A DNA stretch of 64,000 bases from Campylobacter subantarcticus LMG 24377 (GTDB lineage Bacteria; Campylobacterota; Campylobacteria; Campylobacterales; Campylobacteraceae). Position 1 is the stretch's first letter; every line of letters starts with the position of its first letter. Where the stretch lies: contig NZ_CP007773.1 of NCBI RefSeq assembly GCF_000816305.1, forward strand, positions 186,001 to 250,000, in the 5' to 3' direction. This document shows, piece after piece, positions 1 to 10,335 of this stretch. The notes under the pieces were generated by a model, which searched no databases, was not told the DNA's origin, and was given only the letters and a program-made list of their open reading frames with translations. Both the position numbers and the translations under genes were made by a program.

Positions 1-618
1 TACACCACCCATTGTTGGATCAGTTAATACTGAAATATAAGGAAGTTTTTCTTCTGCCAACAGTTTTAATGCTGCACTAGTTTTGCTCATTTGCATTAAA
101 GAATAAGTACTTTCTTGCATTCTAGCTCCACCGCTTGCACTCACTATGACAACAGGGGTTTTTTTCTCAATAGCTCTTTCAATAGCTCTAAGAATTTTTT
201 CACCTTCTACTGAGCCTAAGCTTCCACCCATGAAAGAAAAATCAAAAACAATAAGTTGAGTTTTTATCCCATCTATAGTACATTCTCCGCTTATTATGGC
301 GCTTTTTCTACCTGTTTTTTCTTCATTCTCTGCTAATCTTTTTTTATATGATTTGCTATCTACAAATTTAAGTGGATCAATTGCATGTAAGTCTTTATCC
401 ATTTCCATAAAAGAGCCTTCATCGCTAAGTAATTCAATGCGTTTTAGAGGGTTTAATCTCATATGAAAATTACATTTAGGACAAACATTATAACAAGTTT
501 CTATTTCTTTATAATACATTAACGCATGGCAAGAATTGCATTTTACCCAGTGATTTGGAGCTTCGCTTGGAGCAGCTTGCTTGCGTCTTATACTAGAAAA
601 AATATCTAAAAAATTCAT
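1..618 (-). CDS. accD: Acetyl-CoA carboxylase carboxyltransferase subunit beta (partial, 3' end outside window)
   Basis: The first 206 residues are present; the C-terminus lies beyond the left edge. AccD pairs with AccA to transfer the carboxyl group from biotin to acetyl-CoA, giving malonyl-CoA for fatty acid synthesis in the cytoplasm. The N-terminal zinc finger is visible as C27, C30, C46 and C49, followed by the crotonase-like carboxyltransferase fold (FSFMGGSLGSVEGEK, SASGGARMQE). The start MNFLDIFSS fits the family. It lies upstream of bamA on the same strand, but 50 bp of bamA-side spacer follow only on the 5' side of this gene, so co-transcription is not implied by order alone. Assignment is secure. 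Confidence 0.96.
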   Translation of the reverse strand, partial: MNFLDIFSSIRRKQAAPSEAPNHWVKCNSCHALMYYKEIETCYNVCPKCNFHMRLNPLKRIELLSDEGSFMEMDKDLHAIDPLKFVDSKSYKKRLAENEEKTGRKSAIISGECTIDGIKTQLIVFDFSFMGGSLGSVEGEKILRAIERAIEKKTPVVIVSASGGARMQESTYSLMQMSKTSAALKLLAEEKLPYISVLTDPTMGGV

Positions 619-668
619 TATCTCTACCTAAAATAAAATTTCAAAATTATAGCAAGATTTTGTTGCTT

Positions 669-2888
669 TTAAAATCTTGCACCCAACATAAACTCAAATT
701 TGCTCAAATCATCTTTTGAACTAGTATTAAATGGTTTAGCAAAAACTAAATTTAAAGCACCTAGCGGGGTTAACCACTCAAAACCAACACCTGTACTCCA
801 TCTTTGAATTTGACTTAAAGAACTCTCTCCTATAGCACCATAGTCAAAAAATACACTTCCTCTAAGTTTAATTCTATCAAAGATTGGAAAGCTAAGTTCT
901 ACAGAATTTGCAAAAGCAACTGTACCACCTGTTTCATCACCCCATTCGTTTTTAGGACTCACGCTTCTTCTATCAAAACCTCTAATGGTTCCTATACCAC
1001 CAAGATATAATTTTTCATTGATAGGTAAATAGCCTTGATCCCATACCTTATAAAAACTTGCTTTATAACGATAAATCAAATCCCATCCTATAAATTCTTC
1101 CAAGCCTTGATAATAATTAAATTTAGTAGTAGAACTTATAAATTCTTGATCTCCGCCTAAGCCTGCATATTCAAGCGAAGTTGAGGCGATAAAACCTGAT
1201 CTTGGTAGATAATAATCATCTGTATTGTTAAACACTATTGAAGGAGTGATAGAACTTTTATAGGTTTTACCAAGTTTATATCCTTGAGCGATTAAGCGAT
1301 CGCTCAAATGATAAATATCACTTTGTTCAAGATTATAAGTTAAATCTATGCTTGTATATCTTCCTAAAGTTTTGCCAACGCTTATATTAAAACCATAGTT
1401 TCTCTCATCATAGCTATCCCATTCTAAACGATCTGAATATAATGATCCTCCAAGAGAATAATCACTATCATTTACTCTAGGATTTCTTAAAGATACTCTA
1501 CCAGAAAGTGTATCATCGCCTTTATCTATACTTACATTCCCTTTCATACCAGAGCCTAAGATATTTGCATCAGATAATGAAGCACTAAGTAAAATTCCAT
1601 CGCTAGTTCCATAGCCAATACCACCTGAAATGGCTCCAGTTGAGGCTTCCTTGACTTCTACTATTAAGTCAATATGTGTGTCATCTACCCTTTGCTCTTT
1701 AATATCTACATTTTCAAAATACGCAGTTCTTCTTAGGGCATTTCTTGAGTCTATTAAATCAGTTCTATTATAAAGATTGCCTTCAGTTAGGTAAAGTTCT
1801 CTACGAATAACCCTATCAACTGTTTTGGTATTGCCTGAGATGATGACATCTCTTATATATACTTTTTCATTAGGTATGACTTTAAAAATAATCATAGCTT
1901 CATGATTTTCTCTATCTTTTTGTATATCAGGTATAACTTGTACAAAAGCATAGCCTAAATCAGCTGTTTTAATTTCTATAGTTTTTATATCTTCTCTTAG
2001 TTTTTCTATATTGACTATTTTTCCAACATTTAATTTTAAATCATTTGCTAAAGCCTCATTTTCTTCATCGCTAAAAATTGGATTAAAAATTTTAATTCCT
2101 TTGACTTTATAAACCTCGCCTTCATTGATAAAATAAGTCAAATCAGCTTGATAAGTATCTGTGTAAGTATTTAAAAAAGCAGGAGATATGCTTACATCAA
2201 GATAACCTTCTTTTAAATATACATCTGAAATTCTTGAGCTATCATTTGCAAGATCAAAAATTTTAAGTTTGCCATCATTAAAGCCCCACATCCAGCCTAG
2301 AGCTTCTCTTTGTTTATTTGCTATTGCAGGTTCAATATCTGAATAACTTAAATTTTTTGCACCACTTAAATGCACTTTTTCTATGATAATATTTTCCCCA
2401 CGATTTATGACAAAAGTAAGTTTTAATGAACTTGAATTGCTTAATTTTTCATCTTTGATTTCTACAACAGTATCATAAAAACCTTTGGCTTGATAAAAAA
2501 GTTTGATTTTTTCAGCTGCGTCTTTAGCCGAATTTTCATCATATAAAATTCCAGGTTTTAAGCCAACAAGGCTTTCTATTTGTTTTCTATCGTTACTCGC
2601 TATACCTTGAATATCTATTTTTCCAATAGATGGTTTTTCTACTACTTTAAAAGTCAGCACTCCATTTTCTTCTTCTACTACTATATCTTTAAAATAATTT
2701 CTATTAAAAAGATTTTTAATCGCTATATCTATACTAGCAGGATCGATTTTTTGCCCTATTTTTAATTTAGAAATCGCAATAGCACTTTCTTTAGAAAGTT
2801 GCGATAAGCCTTCAAATTTTATATCTTTAATTGTAGCTGCACATAAAGAACTTGAAAGTGCAAAGAAAACAAACCATTTTTTCATCAT
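669..2888 (-). CDS. bamA: Outer membrane protein assembly factor BamA
   Basis: BamA is the Omp85-family protein that folds and inserts beta-barrel proteins into the outer membrane. The 739-residue product starts with a signal peptide (MMKKWFVFFALSSSLCA), then POTRA repeats over about residues 20-425, then a 16-strand beta-barrel. The conserved barrel-lumen RGF motif is visible in GGIGTIRGFDRRSVSP, and the protein ends in Phe (MLGARF), the usual outer-membrane signature. Length is typical for epsilonproteobacteria. The start may be the first or second Met of MMKK. It lies just downstream of accD's 5' end on the same strand, and divergent from tyrA. Confidence 0.96.
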   Translation of the reverse strand: MMKKWFVFFALSSSLCAATIKDIKFEGLSQLSKESAIAISKLKIGQKIDPASIDIAIKNLFNRNYFKDIVVEEENGVLTFKVVEKPSIGKIDIQGIASNDRKQIESLVGLKPGILYDENSAKDAAEKIKLFYQAKGFYDTVVEIKDEKLSNSSSLKLTFVINRGENIIIEKVHLSGAKNLSYSDIEPAIANKQREALGWMWGFNDGKLKIFDLANDSSRISDVYLKEGYLDVSISPAFLNTYTDTYQADLTYFINEGEVYKVKGIKIFNPIFSDEENEALANDLKLNVGKIVNIEKLREDIKTIEIKTADLGYAFVQVIPDIQKDRENHEAMIIFKVIPNEKVYIRDVIISGNTKTVDRVIRRELYLTEGNLYNRTDLIDSRNALRRTAYFENVDIKEQRVDDTHIDLIVEVKEASTGAISGGIGYGTSDGILLSASLSDANILGSGMKGNVSIDKGDDTLSGRVSLRNPRVNDSDYSLGGSLYSDRLEWDSYDERNYGFNISVGKTLGRYTSIDLTYNLEQSDIYHLSDRLIAQGYKLGKTYKSSITPSIVFNNTDDYYLPRSGFIASTSLEYAGLGGDQEFISSTTKFNYYQGLEEFIGWDLIYRYKASFYKVWDQGYLPINEKLYLGGIGTIRGFDRRSVSPKNEWGDETGGTVAFANSVELSFPIFDRIKLRGSVFFDYGAIGESSLSQIQRWSTGVGFEWLTPLGALNLVFAKPFNTSSKDDLSKFEFMLGARF

Positions 2889-2961
2889 TCTACCTAAATT
2901 TTATATACAAAATCGTTATAATACCAAAATATTTTTAACTAATGCTTTTTAAGGAAAATTT

Positions 2962-3789
2962 ATGAAGGTAGGTATAATCGGACTTGGCTTGATAGGTGGA
3001 TCTTTGGGTCTTAGCTTAAGAGAGAATAAATTAATAGATTTAGTTTGTGGATACGATATAAATAAAGAATTTGAGCAAATTGCATTAGAGCGAAAATTAA
3101 TAGATAAAATTGTTTCTTTTGAGGAATTAAAAAAATGTGATGTGATTTTTTTAGCTATTCCTGTAAGGGCTATTGTAAAAATCTTAAAAGAATTTCAAAG
3201 TTTTTCTAAAGATTGTACTATCATTGAACTTGGAAGCACAAAAGAAGAAATTATTAAAAATTTACCTTCTTATTTGCAAAGTCAATTTATTGCAGCTCAT
3301 CCTATGGCAGGAACTGAAAATAGTGGTCCAAATGCAGCTATAAAAGATTTATATAAAAATGCCGTTTGTGTTTTGTGTGATGTACAAAATGCTGATCATA
3401 TTCATCAAAAAAGGGCTATAGAAATTTTTTCAGATTTAGGAATGAAGCTTGTGTTTATGGATAGTATTTCGCATGATCATCATGCTTCTATTATTTCGCA
3501 TTTACCGCATGTGATTAGTTTTTCTTTGGCAAATTTTGTGATGAAAGAAGAAAATAAAAAAAATATAGCTCACCTAGGAGGTCCTTCTTTTAAAGATATG
3601 TGCAGAATTGCCAAGTCAAATCCTCAGATGTGGAGTGGTATTTTTGAACAAAACAAACAAAATTTATTAAATTCTATTGATTTATTTCAAAAAGAATTAC
3701 AAGAGTGTAAAAAAATGATAGAAAAATGTGATATTGATGAACTTGAAACTTGGATTAAAAGTGCAAATAAGTTAAGAGAAATTTTGTAA
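2962..3789 (+). CDS. tyrA: Prephenate dehydrogenase
   Basis: TyrA oxidatively decarboxylates prephenate to 4-hydroxyphenylpyruvate, the committed step to tyrosine. The 275-residue protein opens with a Rossmann NAD-binding motif (GLIGGSLGLSL, residues about 7-17) and carries the prephenate-binding segment HPMAGTENSG near residue 115. There is no fused chorismate mutase domain and no ACT domain, as in other Campylobacter. It is preceded by AAGGAAAATTT before the ATG and begins a plus-strand run leading through the M23 peptidase, lpxC and thrB. Confidence 0.95.
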   Translation: MKVGIIGLGLIGGSLGLSLRENKLIDLVCGYDINKEFEQIALERKLIDKIVSFEELKKCDVIFLAIPVRAIVKILKEFQSFSKDCTIIELGSTKEEIIKNLPSYLQSQFIAAHPMAGTENSGPNAAIKDLYKNAVCVLCDVQNADHIHQKRAIEIFSDLGMKLVFMDSISHDHHASIISHLPHVISFSLANFVMKEENKKNIAHLGGPSFKDMCRIAKSNPQMWSGIFEQNKQNLLNSIDLFQKELQECKKMIEKCDIDELETWIKSANKLREIL

Positions 3790-3858
3790 AATTTTTGTAA
3801 TTTACTCTTAATTTGCTAAAGAATAATATATTTTTAAAAATAGATTGAAAGTGAAGAT

Positions 3859-5238
3859 ATGGTTTTTGCACGTAAAAGATCAAATAAAAAGTGGATTTTT
3901 GTAGTTTTTTTAATACTTTTGGCCTTTGTGGTATTTGTTTTAAATACGAAGTTGTTTGAAAAAAATCCTCCGTTGATTCAAACAAAATCAGATGTAATTT
4001 ATAGCAACTTAACAGACCCTATATCCATAGAAGTAAGTGATGAAGGTGCTTTAAAAGATATAAAAGTTACTTTATTTAAGGCAAATGAATTAAATGGTGA
4101 AATACTTGTTAATGAGCATGTTAAAGGCAATAAAAAAAGCATTCATTTTGATTTAAAATTACCAAAACCAGCCTATAAAGAAAAAGTCGATTCATACAAA
4201 CTTGTAATAGAAGCAAGCGATAGTAGTTTTTGGAATTTCTTTTTAGGAAATCAAGCACTCAAAGAAGTAAAAATTATTGTTGATACTAAAAAACCACTTG
4301 TAGAAATTTTAGATAATTCTTATCAAATCGAACAAGGTGGAGTAGGTAGTGTGGTATTTAAAGCAAGTGATGAGAATTTACAAGAAGTTTATATCACAAC
4401 TGATAAAGATAAAATTTTTAAAGCAACTCCTTATGTAAAAGAGGGCTATTATGCTGCTTTGATTCCTTGGGAGGTAACTGATGAGCACTTTAGATCTTAT
4501 GTGGTGGCAGTGGATAAAGCAGGTAATGTAACCAAACAAAAAATTAGATATTATTTTGCCAATAAAAAATACCGCGTATCTAATATAAAAGTAAGCGATA
4601 GATTTTTAGATGGTAAGATTGAATTTTTAGCACAAAAATATGCTCCAAAAGATAGAGAATTAAGTAGGCTTGAAAAATTTAAATTTGTTAATGAAGATTT
4701 AAGAGCTTCTAATGAGGTTATCATTCATGATATTACGAGTAAAGTTCCTGATGTTATGATTAATAATTTTAAAGTTAATCTTTTTAAGCCTTTAAAAAAT
4801 GGCCAAAAAGTAGCTGATTATGCTGATCATAGATTTTATTCTTATAATAATCAAGCATTTAGTAGTTCTTATCATATGGGGCTTGATTTAGCAAGCATAA
4901 AAGAAGCACCTATCATCAGTAATAACGATGGTGAAGTGGTATTTGTGCAAGAAAATGGAATTTATGGATTAAATATTATTATTTATCATGGTTTTGGGAT
5001 TTATACTCTTTATGGACACTGTACCAATGTAGATGTAAATGTAGGAGATAGAGTTAGAGCAGGTGATGTTATAGGCACTACAGGCACTACAGGCTTAGCA
5101 CTTGGAGATCATGTGCATTTTGGTGTTTTAGTGCAAGGGGTTGAAGTGCGTCCCGAGCAATGGCAAGATGCAAAATGGATAAAAGAAAATATCTATAATG
5201 TATTAGAGTCAAGCAAAAAAAGAATTTTGAGTGAATAA
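3859..5238 (+). CDS. M23-family metallopeptidase, membrane anchored
   Basis: Predicted zinc peptidoglycan endopeptidase in the periplasm. An N-terminal membrane anchor (about residues 13-30, WIFVVFLILLAFVVFVL) is followed by a long Ig-like or linker region, then a C-terminal LytM domain. Zinc ligands are visible: HMGLD (HxxxD, near residue 340) and HVHFG (HxH, near residue 418), plus the GHCTNVDVNVGDRV segment typical of the fold. Such enzymes trim cross-links and influence cell shape in Campylobacter, but the specific substrate cannot be told from sequence. The gene ends two bases before lpxC, so the two are likely co-transcribed. The first of several possible starts was kept because it precedes a standard anchor. 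Confidence 0.88.
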   Translation: MVFARKRSNKKWIFVVFLILLAFVVFVLNTKLFEKNPPLIQTKSDVIYSNLTDPISIEVSDEGALKDIKVTLFKANELNGEILVNEHVKGNKKSIHFDLKLPKPAYKEKVDSYKLVIEASDSSFWNFFLGNQALKEVKIIVDTKKPLVEILDNSYQIEQGGVGSVVFKASDENLQEVYITTDKDKIFKATPYVKEGYYAALIPWEVTDEHFRSYVVAVDKAGNVTKQKIRYYFANKKYRVSNIKVSDRFLDGKIEFLAQKYAPKDRELSRLEKFKFVNEDLRASNEVIIHDITSKVPDVMINNFKVNLFKPLKNGQKVADYADHRFYSYNNQAFSSSYHMGLDLASIKEAPIISNNDGEVVFVQENGIYGLNIIIYHGFGIYTLYGHCTNVDVNVGDRVRAGDVIGTTGTTGLALGDHVHFGVLVQGVEVRPEQWQDAKWIKENIYNVLESSKKRILSE

Positions 5239-5240
5239 AA

Positions 5241-6125
5241 ATGAATCAAACAACAATAGCAAAAGAAGTTAAAGGTATTGGTATAGGTTTGCATAAGGGT
5301 GAGCCTATTAGTATAAAATTAGAACCATTAGAAGCTGGTAGCGGCATAGTGTTTTACAGAAATGATTTAGGAATTTCTTATGAGGCAAAGCCTGAAAATG
5401 TCATCGATACGCAAATGGCTACCGTAATAGGCGATCATAGAGGTTATGTTTCCACAATAGAGCATTTAATGAGTGCGATTAATGCTTATGGTATTGACAA
5501 TGTGCGTATAGTTTTAGATGCCAATGAAGCTCCTGTAATGGATGGTAGTAGTATAGGTTTTTGTATGATGCTTGAAGAAGCAGGCATAAAAGAGCTTGAT
5601 GTGGCTAAAAAAATTTTAGTGATTAAAAAAAGTGTAGAAGTAAAAGAAGGTAATAAATTTGTACGTTTAAGCCCAACAGATATGCCTGTGATTAATTACA
5701 CTATAGAGTTTGACAATCCTATCATAGGTAAGCAAAATTATTGTTTTGAATTTAGCAAGCAAAACTACATAGAGCAAATAGCAAGAGCAAGAACCTTTGG
5801 CTTTTTAAAGGATGTTCAAGCTTTAAGAGCTATGAATTTAGGTCTTGGTGGAAGCTTAGAAAACGCTGTTGTGATTGATGATAATCGTATTTTAAACCCT
5901 GAAGGTTTGCGTTTTAAAGATGAATTTGTACGCCATAAAATTTTAGATGCTATCGGGGATTTAACCTTGCTTGGATGTAGAGTTTTTGGAGATTATACTT
6001 CTTATGCAGGTTCGCACAAGCTTAATCATCTTTTAACCAAAGAACTTTTAAAAGATCCTAGTGCGTATGAAGTGGTAAGTTTAGAAAAAAGTACATATAA
6101 AGTTTATGAAAAGGTTTTTGCATAA
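5241..6125 (+). CDS. lpxC: UDP-3-O-acyl-N-acetylglucosamine deacetylase
   Basis: LpxC removes the acetyl group from UDP-3-O-acyl-GlcNAc, the committed step of lipid A synthesis, using zinc. The 294-residue protein has the zinc-site motif TIEHLMSA (His near residue 74), the later HKILDAIGDL segment (His and Asp ligands near residue 233) and the C-terminal catalytic His in AGSHKLNH. Length matches the family. It starts two bases after the M23 peptidase stop codon and is followed within 11 bp by a tsaB-like gene, indicating an operon. Confidence 0.97.
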   Translation: MNQTTIAKEVKGIGIGLHKGEPISIKLEPLEAGSGIVFYRNDLGISYEAKPENVIDTQMATVIGDHRGYVSTIEHLMSAINAYGIDNVRIVLDANEAPVMDGSSIGFCMMLEEAGIKELDVAKKILVIKKSVEVKEGNKFVRLSPTDMPVINYTIEFDNPIIGKQNYCFEFSKQNYIEQIARARTFGFLKDVQALRAMNLGLGGSLENAVVIDDNRILNPEGLRFKDEFVRHKILDAIGDLTLLGCRVFGDYTSYAGSHKLNHLLTKELLKDPSAYEVVSLEKSTYKVYEKVFA

Positions 6126-6136
6126 AAAAGGTTACT

Positions 6137-6574
6137 TTGCTTTTAAATGCCATAGCAAAACCTTTGATGCTTGGTATTTATGAAAATGATGTATTGATAA
6201 AAACCATTGAGAGTGATTTAAAAGTTAGTGAAGTTTTGCCAAAAATATTGCAAGATTTACTTTTACAATATGAGCTTGAAAAGCTTATTTATGCGCATGG
6301 ACCAGGATCTTATATGGGTATAAAGATTTCTTATGTTTCTTTTAAAACGCTAGCTATAATTAAAAGCATTCCCTTAAAGGCCATTAGTGCTTTTGAGCTA
6401 AACAATAACACTCCTATAGCCGCTAATAAGCATTTGTGTTTTGTAAAAAAAGATGATGATGAAATTATTTTAAAAAAGACACAAGCGGGAATTTTTTTTA
6501 TGCCCCAAAGTTTAAAAGGTTTGAATTTTAGCAAAGAAAATACACCTTTTTATATTTTAGATGCGATTAATTAA
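6137..6574 (+). CDS. tsaB: Short TsaB-like protein (tRNA t6A synthesis)
   Basis: The 145-residue product resembles the N-terminal half of TsaB, the ASKHA-fold partner of TsaD in making N6-threonylcarbamoyladenosine at position 37 of ANN-decoding tRNAs. The diagnostic segment is IYAHGPGSYMGIKISYVSFK near residues 55-75 (family form GPGSFTGLRIG). TsaB is normally about 220 residues; this copy lacks most of the second lobe. A homologous short form occupies the same slot between lpxC and thrB in C. jejuni, from memory, so the shortness looks lineage-wide and not like a fresh truncation. The start codon is TTG, 11 bp after lpxC. Confidence 0.7.
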   Translation: MLLNAIAKPLMLGIYENDVLIKTIESDLKVSEVLPKILQDLLLQYELEKLIYAHGPGSYMGIKISYVSFKTLAIIKSIPLKAISAFELNNNTPIAANKHLCFVKKDDDEIILKKTQAGIFFMPQSLKGLNFSKENTPFYILDAIN

Positions 6575-6581
6575 GGTAAAA

Positions 6582-7460
6582 ATGAAAATTTTAGCTCCTG
6601 CAACAAGTGCAAATTTAGGGCCTGGTTTTGATTGTTTGGGTTTGAGTTTAAAATATTTTAATCAAACCATAGTTGAAAAATCTAAATTTTTTAGCATTAG
6701 CATACATGGAGAAGGCGAAAATAATATTTATCTTAAAAAAAATAACACTTTTGTTAATATTTTTTATGAAATTTATCAAAGACTTAGTGGTAAAAAAGAT
6801 AATTTCCGTTTTGTTTTTCAAAACAATATTCCTTTAGCAAGAGGTATGGGAAGCTCTTCTGCTGTGATAATTGGAGCCATTGCTTGTGCTTATGAATTAA
6901 GTGGGTTTAAAGCGGATAAAAATATCATTTTAAATGAAGCTTTAAGATATGAAAACCATCCAGATAACATAGCTCCAGCAGTGCTTGGGGGCTTTGTATG
7001 TGCATTAACTCATAATGAAAAAGTTTTAGCTATAAAAAAAGAAGTAGATAAAGACTTACAAGCTGTTATAACCATACCAAATGTAGCGATGAATACTCAA
7101 AAATCAAGAGCAGTTTTAGCTAAAAAAATCAACCTAGAAGATGGTGTTTTTAATCTTTGCCATGCTTCATTTTTAACTGCTTGTTTTTTGGAAAAAAAAT
7201 ATGACATGTTAAAATATGCAAGTTTGGATAAACTTCATCAAAACCAAAGAATGAAACTTTTACCAGAACTTTTTGAGGTGCAAAAACTAGCTTTAGATAA
7301 TAATGCTCTCATGAGTACGCTTTCAGGTTCAGGTTCGAGTTTTTTTACTCTTGCTTATAAAGATGATGCAAAAAAAATCAAAGAAAAAATCAAAAATAAA
7401 TTTGTTAAATTTAGAGTTGAACTTTTAGAATTTGATGATGAAGGCTTTAAAATTTGCTAA
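6582..7460 (+). CDS. thrB: Homoserine kinase
   Basis: ThrB phosphorylates homoserine with ATP on the way to threonine. It is a GHMP kinase: the substrate-binding N-terminus PATSANLGPGFDCLGLSL, the glycine- and serine-rich ATP loop PLARGMGSSSAVIIGAI near residues 85-100, and the C-terminal GSGSSFFTL motif are all present. The start MKILAPATSAN at 6582 is chosen because AAGG lies just upstream and the protein is then 292 residues, the usual length; a longer reading from 6561 adds seven unconserved residues. It follows the tsaB-like gene within 10 bp. Confidence 0.94.
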   Translation: MKILAPATSANLGPGFDCLGLSLKYFNQTIVEKSKFFSISIHGEGENNIYLKKNNTFVNIFYEIYQRLSGKKDNFRFVFQNNIPLARGMGSSSAVIIGAIACAYELSGFKADKNIILNEALRYENHPDNIAPAVLGGFVCALTHNEKVLAIKKEVDKDLQAVITIPNVAMNTQKSRAVLAKKINLEDGVFNLCHASFLTACFLEKKYDMLKYASLDKLHQNQRMKLLPELFEVQKLALDNNALMSTLSGSGSSFFTLAYKDDAKKIKEKIKNKFVKFRVELLEFDDEGFKIC

Positions 7461-7484
7461 AAATTCCAAAAAAAAGATATAATT

Positions 7485-7751
7485 TTGAAAAATCATATAC
7501 CCATTAGAATGTGCATTGTTTGCAAAGGTCGTTATGAAAAGCAGAGTTTGTATCGATTTCAGGTAAAAAATTCTCAAATTATCACTAAAGTGGAGTTTGG
7601 TAGGAGTTTATATATGTGTAATTCATGCTTTGAAAAAGATGAAAAAACATTACAAAAGGCTTTTATGAGAGCTTGTAAAGGCAATTTTTATGGCAGTATA
7701 AATCAGCAGGATTTAAAGGAGATATTTTTTAATGACAGATGTAAAGATTAG
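7485..7751 (+). CDS. YlxR-family (DUF448) RNA-binding protein
   Basis: A small basic protein of 88 residues of the YlxR/DUF448 family, which sits next to infB across bacteria and is thought to bind RNA. The signature [20 protein letters not shown] at residues 5-24 (family form R-x-C-x-x-C) is clear, and a second Cys pair occurs at CNSC. The start is TTG. It overlaps the beginning of infB by 20 bp, so translational coupling with infB is likely. Biochemical function in Campylobacter is unknown. Confidence 0.85.
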   Translation: MKNHIPIRMCIVCKGRYEKQSLYRFQVKNSQIITKVEFGRSLYMCNSCFEKDEKTLQKAFMRACKGNFYGSINQQDLKEIFFNDRCKD

Positions 7752-10335
7752 CGAAATCGCTCAAGAGTTAGGATATACTAGTAAAGAAATTATAGAAAAA
7801 GCCAATGAAATAGGCTTAGAAGATATAAAATCCCCTAACAAAAAAGTATCTTCTGAAATCGCAGAAGCAATTTACCAATATGTTCAATCAGGTGAAATAC
7901 TAGATGTGGTAAAAAAAGTAGTTAAACCTAAAAAAGAAGGTGCGACTAAAAAATCTACAATTAAAAAAGAAGAGAAAAAATCTACTACTAAAAAAGAAAC
8001 AAAAACTCTTGTTAAAGCAACAAATGAAAAAAAAGAAGAAAAGCAGCCTGAAAATCCTATTAAAAATGAAACCATAGAAGTAAAAAAAGAAGAAGTAAAG
8101 CTAGATGAAAAGCTAGGTTCTAATTTAAATTTAGCCAAAAGAAGAGGCTTGGTCATCGTTAAAAAGAAAAAAGAAGAAAGTAAAGAAACTCAAATAAACA
8201 AAGAAGAAAAAGATAACACGCAAACTACTCAAGGCTTAAGTCTTAGTATGATTTTTTCAAATTCAGATGAAAATTTAAAGAGAAAGAAAAAAGAAAAGAA
8301 CCACCCTGTAGCAAGCAAAAAAGAAAGCGCCACCAAAATGGATCTTTTAGGAGATAAAGACTTTGCTGATATTTCTTTAGAAGATGATGATATGGTAGTT
8401 TTACCTGATTTTAGTGTAAAAGAAAACAAACCAGCGCAACCAGCAAACAAAAAACAACCAAGTATTTTAAAGCAATCTTTAAATAACTCTATCAACCCAT
8501 TCGGCGAGGGTGGTATACAAAGAAGAAGTCGTAAAAAGCCACCTAAAAAGGTAGAGAAAAAAGAAAGTGAAACTATAACAAGTGTAAGCATATCTAAAGA
8601 AATTCGTGTGTATGAATTTGCTGAAAAACTTGGTAAAAACACCGGAGAAGTGATCTCTAAACTTTTTATGCTTGGTATGATGACGACTAAAAATGACTTT
8701 TTAGATGAGGATGCTATAGAAATTCTTGCAGCTGAATTTGGTGTGGAGATTAATATCATTGATGAAGCTGATGAGTTTGATTATGTAAAAGATTATGATG
8801 AAAATCAATCAGAAGAAAATTTAAGCCAAAGAGCTCCAGTTATCACTATTATGGGGCATGTGGATCATGGTAAGACTTCTTTGCTTGATTATATTAGAAA
8901 ATCACGTATTGCAAGTGGCGAAGCAGGTGGGATTACTCAGCATGTTGGTGCTTACATGGTGGAAAAAAATGGTAGAAAAATCACCTTTATTGATACTCCA
9001 GGACACGAGGCATTTACTGCTATGCGTGCAAGGGGAGCTAGCATAACGGATATTGTTATTATCGTAGTTGCTGCAGATGATGGAGTAAAACTACAAACTA
9101 AAGAAGCGATCAATCATGCAAAAGCGGCTAATGTGCCTATCATCATTGCTATTAATAAAATGGATAAAGAAAACGCAAATCCTGACATGGTAAAAACCCA
9201 ACTAGCAGAAATGGACATCATGCCAGTAGAATGGGGCGGAAGTCATGAGTTTGTGCCAGTTTCAGCTAAAAAAGGTGATGGTATAGAGGATTTACTTGAA
9301 ATTGTATTATTACAAGCTGATATTTTAGAGCTTAAAGCAAATCCAAAAGCCCATGCTAAAGCAAGTATTATAGAATCTTCAGTGCAAAAAGGTAGAGGTC
9401 CTGTGGCTACTATCATCGTGCAAAATGGTACTTTAAGAGTAGGAAATACAGTCGTAGCAGGGGAAGCTTATGGTAAAGTGCGTGCTATGAGTGATGATCA
9501 AGGCAAAGCTTTAAAAGAAATATGTCCAGGTGAGTGCGGAGTGATCATAGGTCTTAGTGAAGTGGCCGATGCGGGAGAAACGCTAATAGCTGTAGATAGT
9601 GATAAGCAAGCAAGAGAATATGCTAATAAACGCCATGAATACAACCGCCAAAAAGAACTAAGCAAATCCACTAAAGTAAGCATAGATGAGCTTGGTGCAA
9701 AAATCAAAGAAGGCAATTTAAAAGCCCTACCTGTGATCTTAAAAGCAGATGTGCAAGGTTCACTTGAAGCGATTAAGGCTAGTTTAGAAAAACTTAAAAA
9801 CGATGAGATTAAGGTTAATATCATCCATAGTGGCGTAGGTGGTATCACTCAAAGTGATATAGAGCTTGCAAGTGCGAGTGAAAACTCTATCGTTTTAGGT
9901 TTTAATATACGTCCAACTGGTGAGATCAAAGAACGCGCTAAAGATAAAGGCGTAGAGATAAAAACTTATAATGTTATTTATAACTTGCTTGATGATGTAA
10001 AAGCCTTACTAGGTGGTATGATGAGTCCTATCATCTCTGAAGAACAACTTGGCCAAGCTGAAATTCGCCAAGTGATCAATGTACCAAAACTAGGACAAAT
10101 CGCAGGTTGTATGGTAACAGAAGGCACGATCAATCGTGGCGCGAAAATCAGGCTCATTAGAGATGGGGTTGTGGTATTTGAAGGTAATGTAAGCTCACTT
10201 AAACGCTTTAAAGATGATGTAAGAGAAGTTGCAAAAGGCTATGAATGCGGTGTAGGCATAGAAGGTTGTAATGATATGAGAGTGGGCGATTATATAGAAA
10301 GTTACAAAGAAGTTGAGGAACAAGTAAGCCTATGA
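7732..10335 (+). CDS. infB: Translation initiation factor IF-2
   Basis: IF-2 is the GTPase that places fMet-tRNA on the 30S subunit and promotes subunit joining. Domains: IF2_N helical module at residues about 1-50, a long Lys/Glu-rich low-complexity linker at about 55-270, a second IF2_N-like module at about 285-340, then the G domain from about 365 with [11 protein letters not shown] (G1), DTPGHEAF (G3) and NKMD (G4), followed by the beta-barrel and C-terminal tRNA-binding domains. The 867-residue length is typical. It overlaps rbfA by four bases (ATGA). Confidence 0.98.
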   Translation: MTDVKISEIAQELGYTSKEIIEKANEIGLEDIKSPNKKVSSEIAEAIYQYVQSGEILDVVKKVVKPKKEGATKKSTIKKEEKKSTTKKETKTLVKATNEKKEEKQPENPIKNETIEVKKEEVKLDEKLGSNLNLAKRRGLVIVKKKKEESKETQINKEEKDNTQTTQGLSLSMIFSNSDENLKRKKKEKNHPVASKKESATKMDLLGDKDFADISLEDDDMVVLPDFSVKENKPAQPANKKQPSILKQSLNNSINPFGEGGIQRRSRKKPPKKVEKKESETITSVSISKEIRVYEFAEKLGKNTGEVISKLFMLGMMTTKNDFLDEDAIEILAAEFGVEINIIDEADEFDYVKDYDENQSEENLSQRAPVITIMGHVDHGKTSLLDYIRKSRIASGEAGGITQHVGAYMVEKNGRKITFIDTPGHEAFTAMRARGASITDIVIIVVAADDGVKLQTKEAINHAKAANVPIIIAINKMDKENANPDMVKTQLAEMDIMPVEWGGSHEFVPVSAKKGDGIEDLLEIVLLQADILELKANPKAHAKASIIESSVQKGRGPVATIIVQNGTLRVGNTVVAGEAYGKVRAMSDDQGKALKEICPGECGVIIGLSEVADAGETLIAVDSDKQAREYANKRHEYNRQKELSKSTKVSIDELGAKIKEGNLKALPVILKADVQGSLEAIKASLEKLKNDEIKVNIIHSGVGGITQSDIELASASENSIVLGFNIRPTGEIKERAKDKGVEIKTYNVIYNLLDDVKALLGGMMSPIISEEQLGQAEIRQVINVPKLGQIAGCMVTEGTINRGAKIRLIRDGVVVFEGNVSSLKRFKDDVREVAKGYECGVGIEGCNDMRVGDYIESYKEVEEQVSL

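Noticed and set aside
7884-8759. Long open frames on the minus strand inside infB
   Set aside because: They are reflections of the Lys/Glu-rich linker of infB; the products are Ser/Phe-rich, have no ribosome-binding sites, and infB itself is intact.
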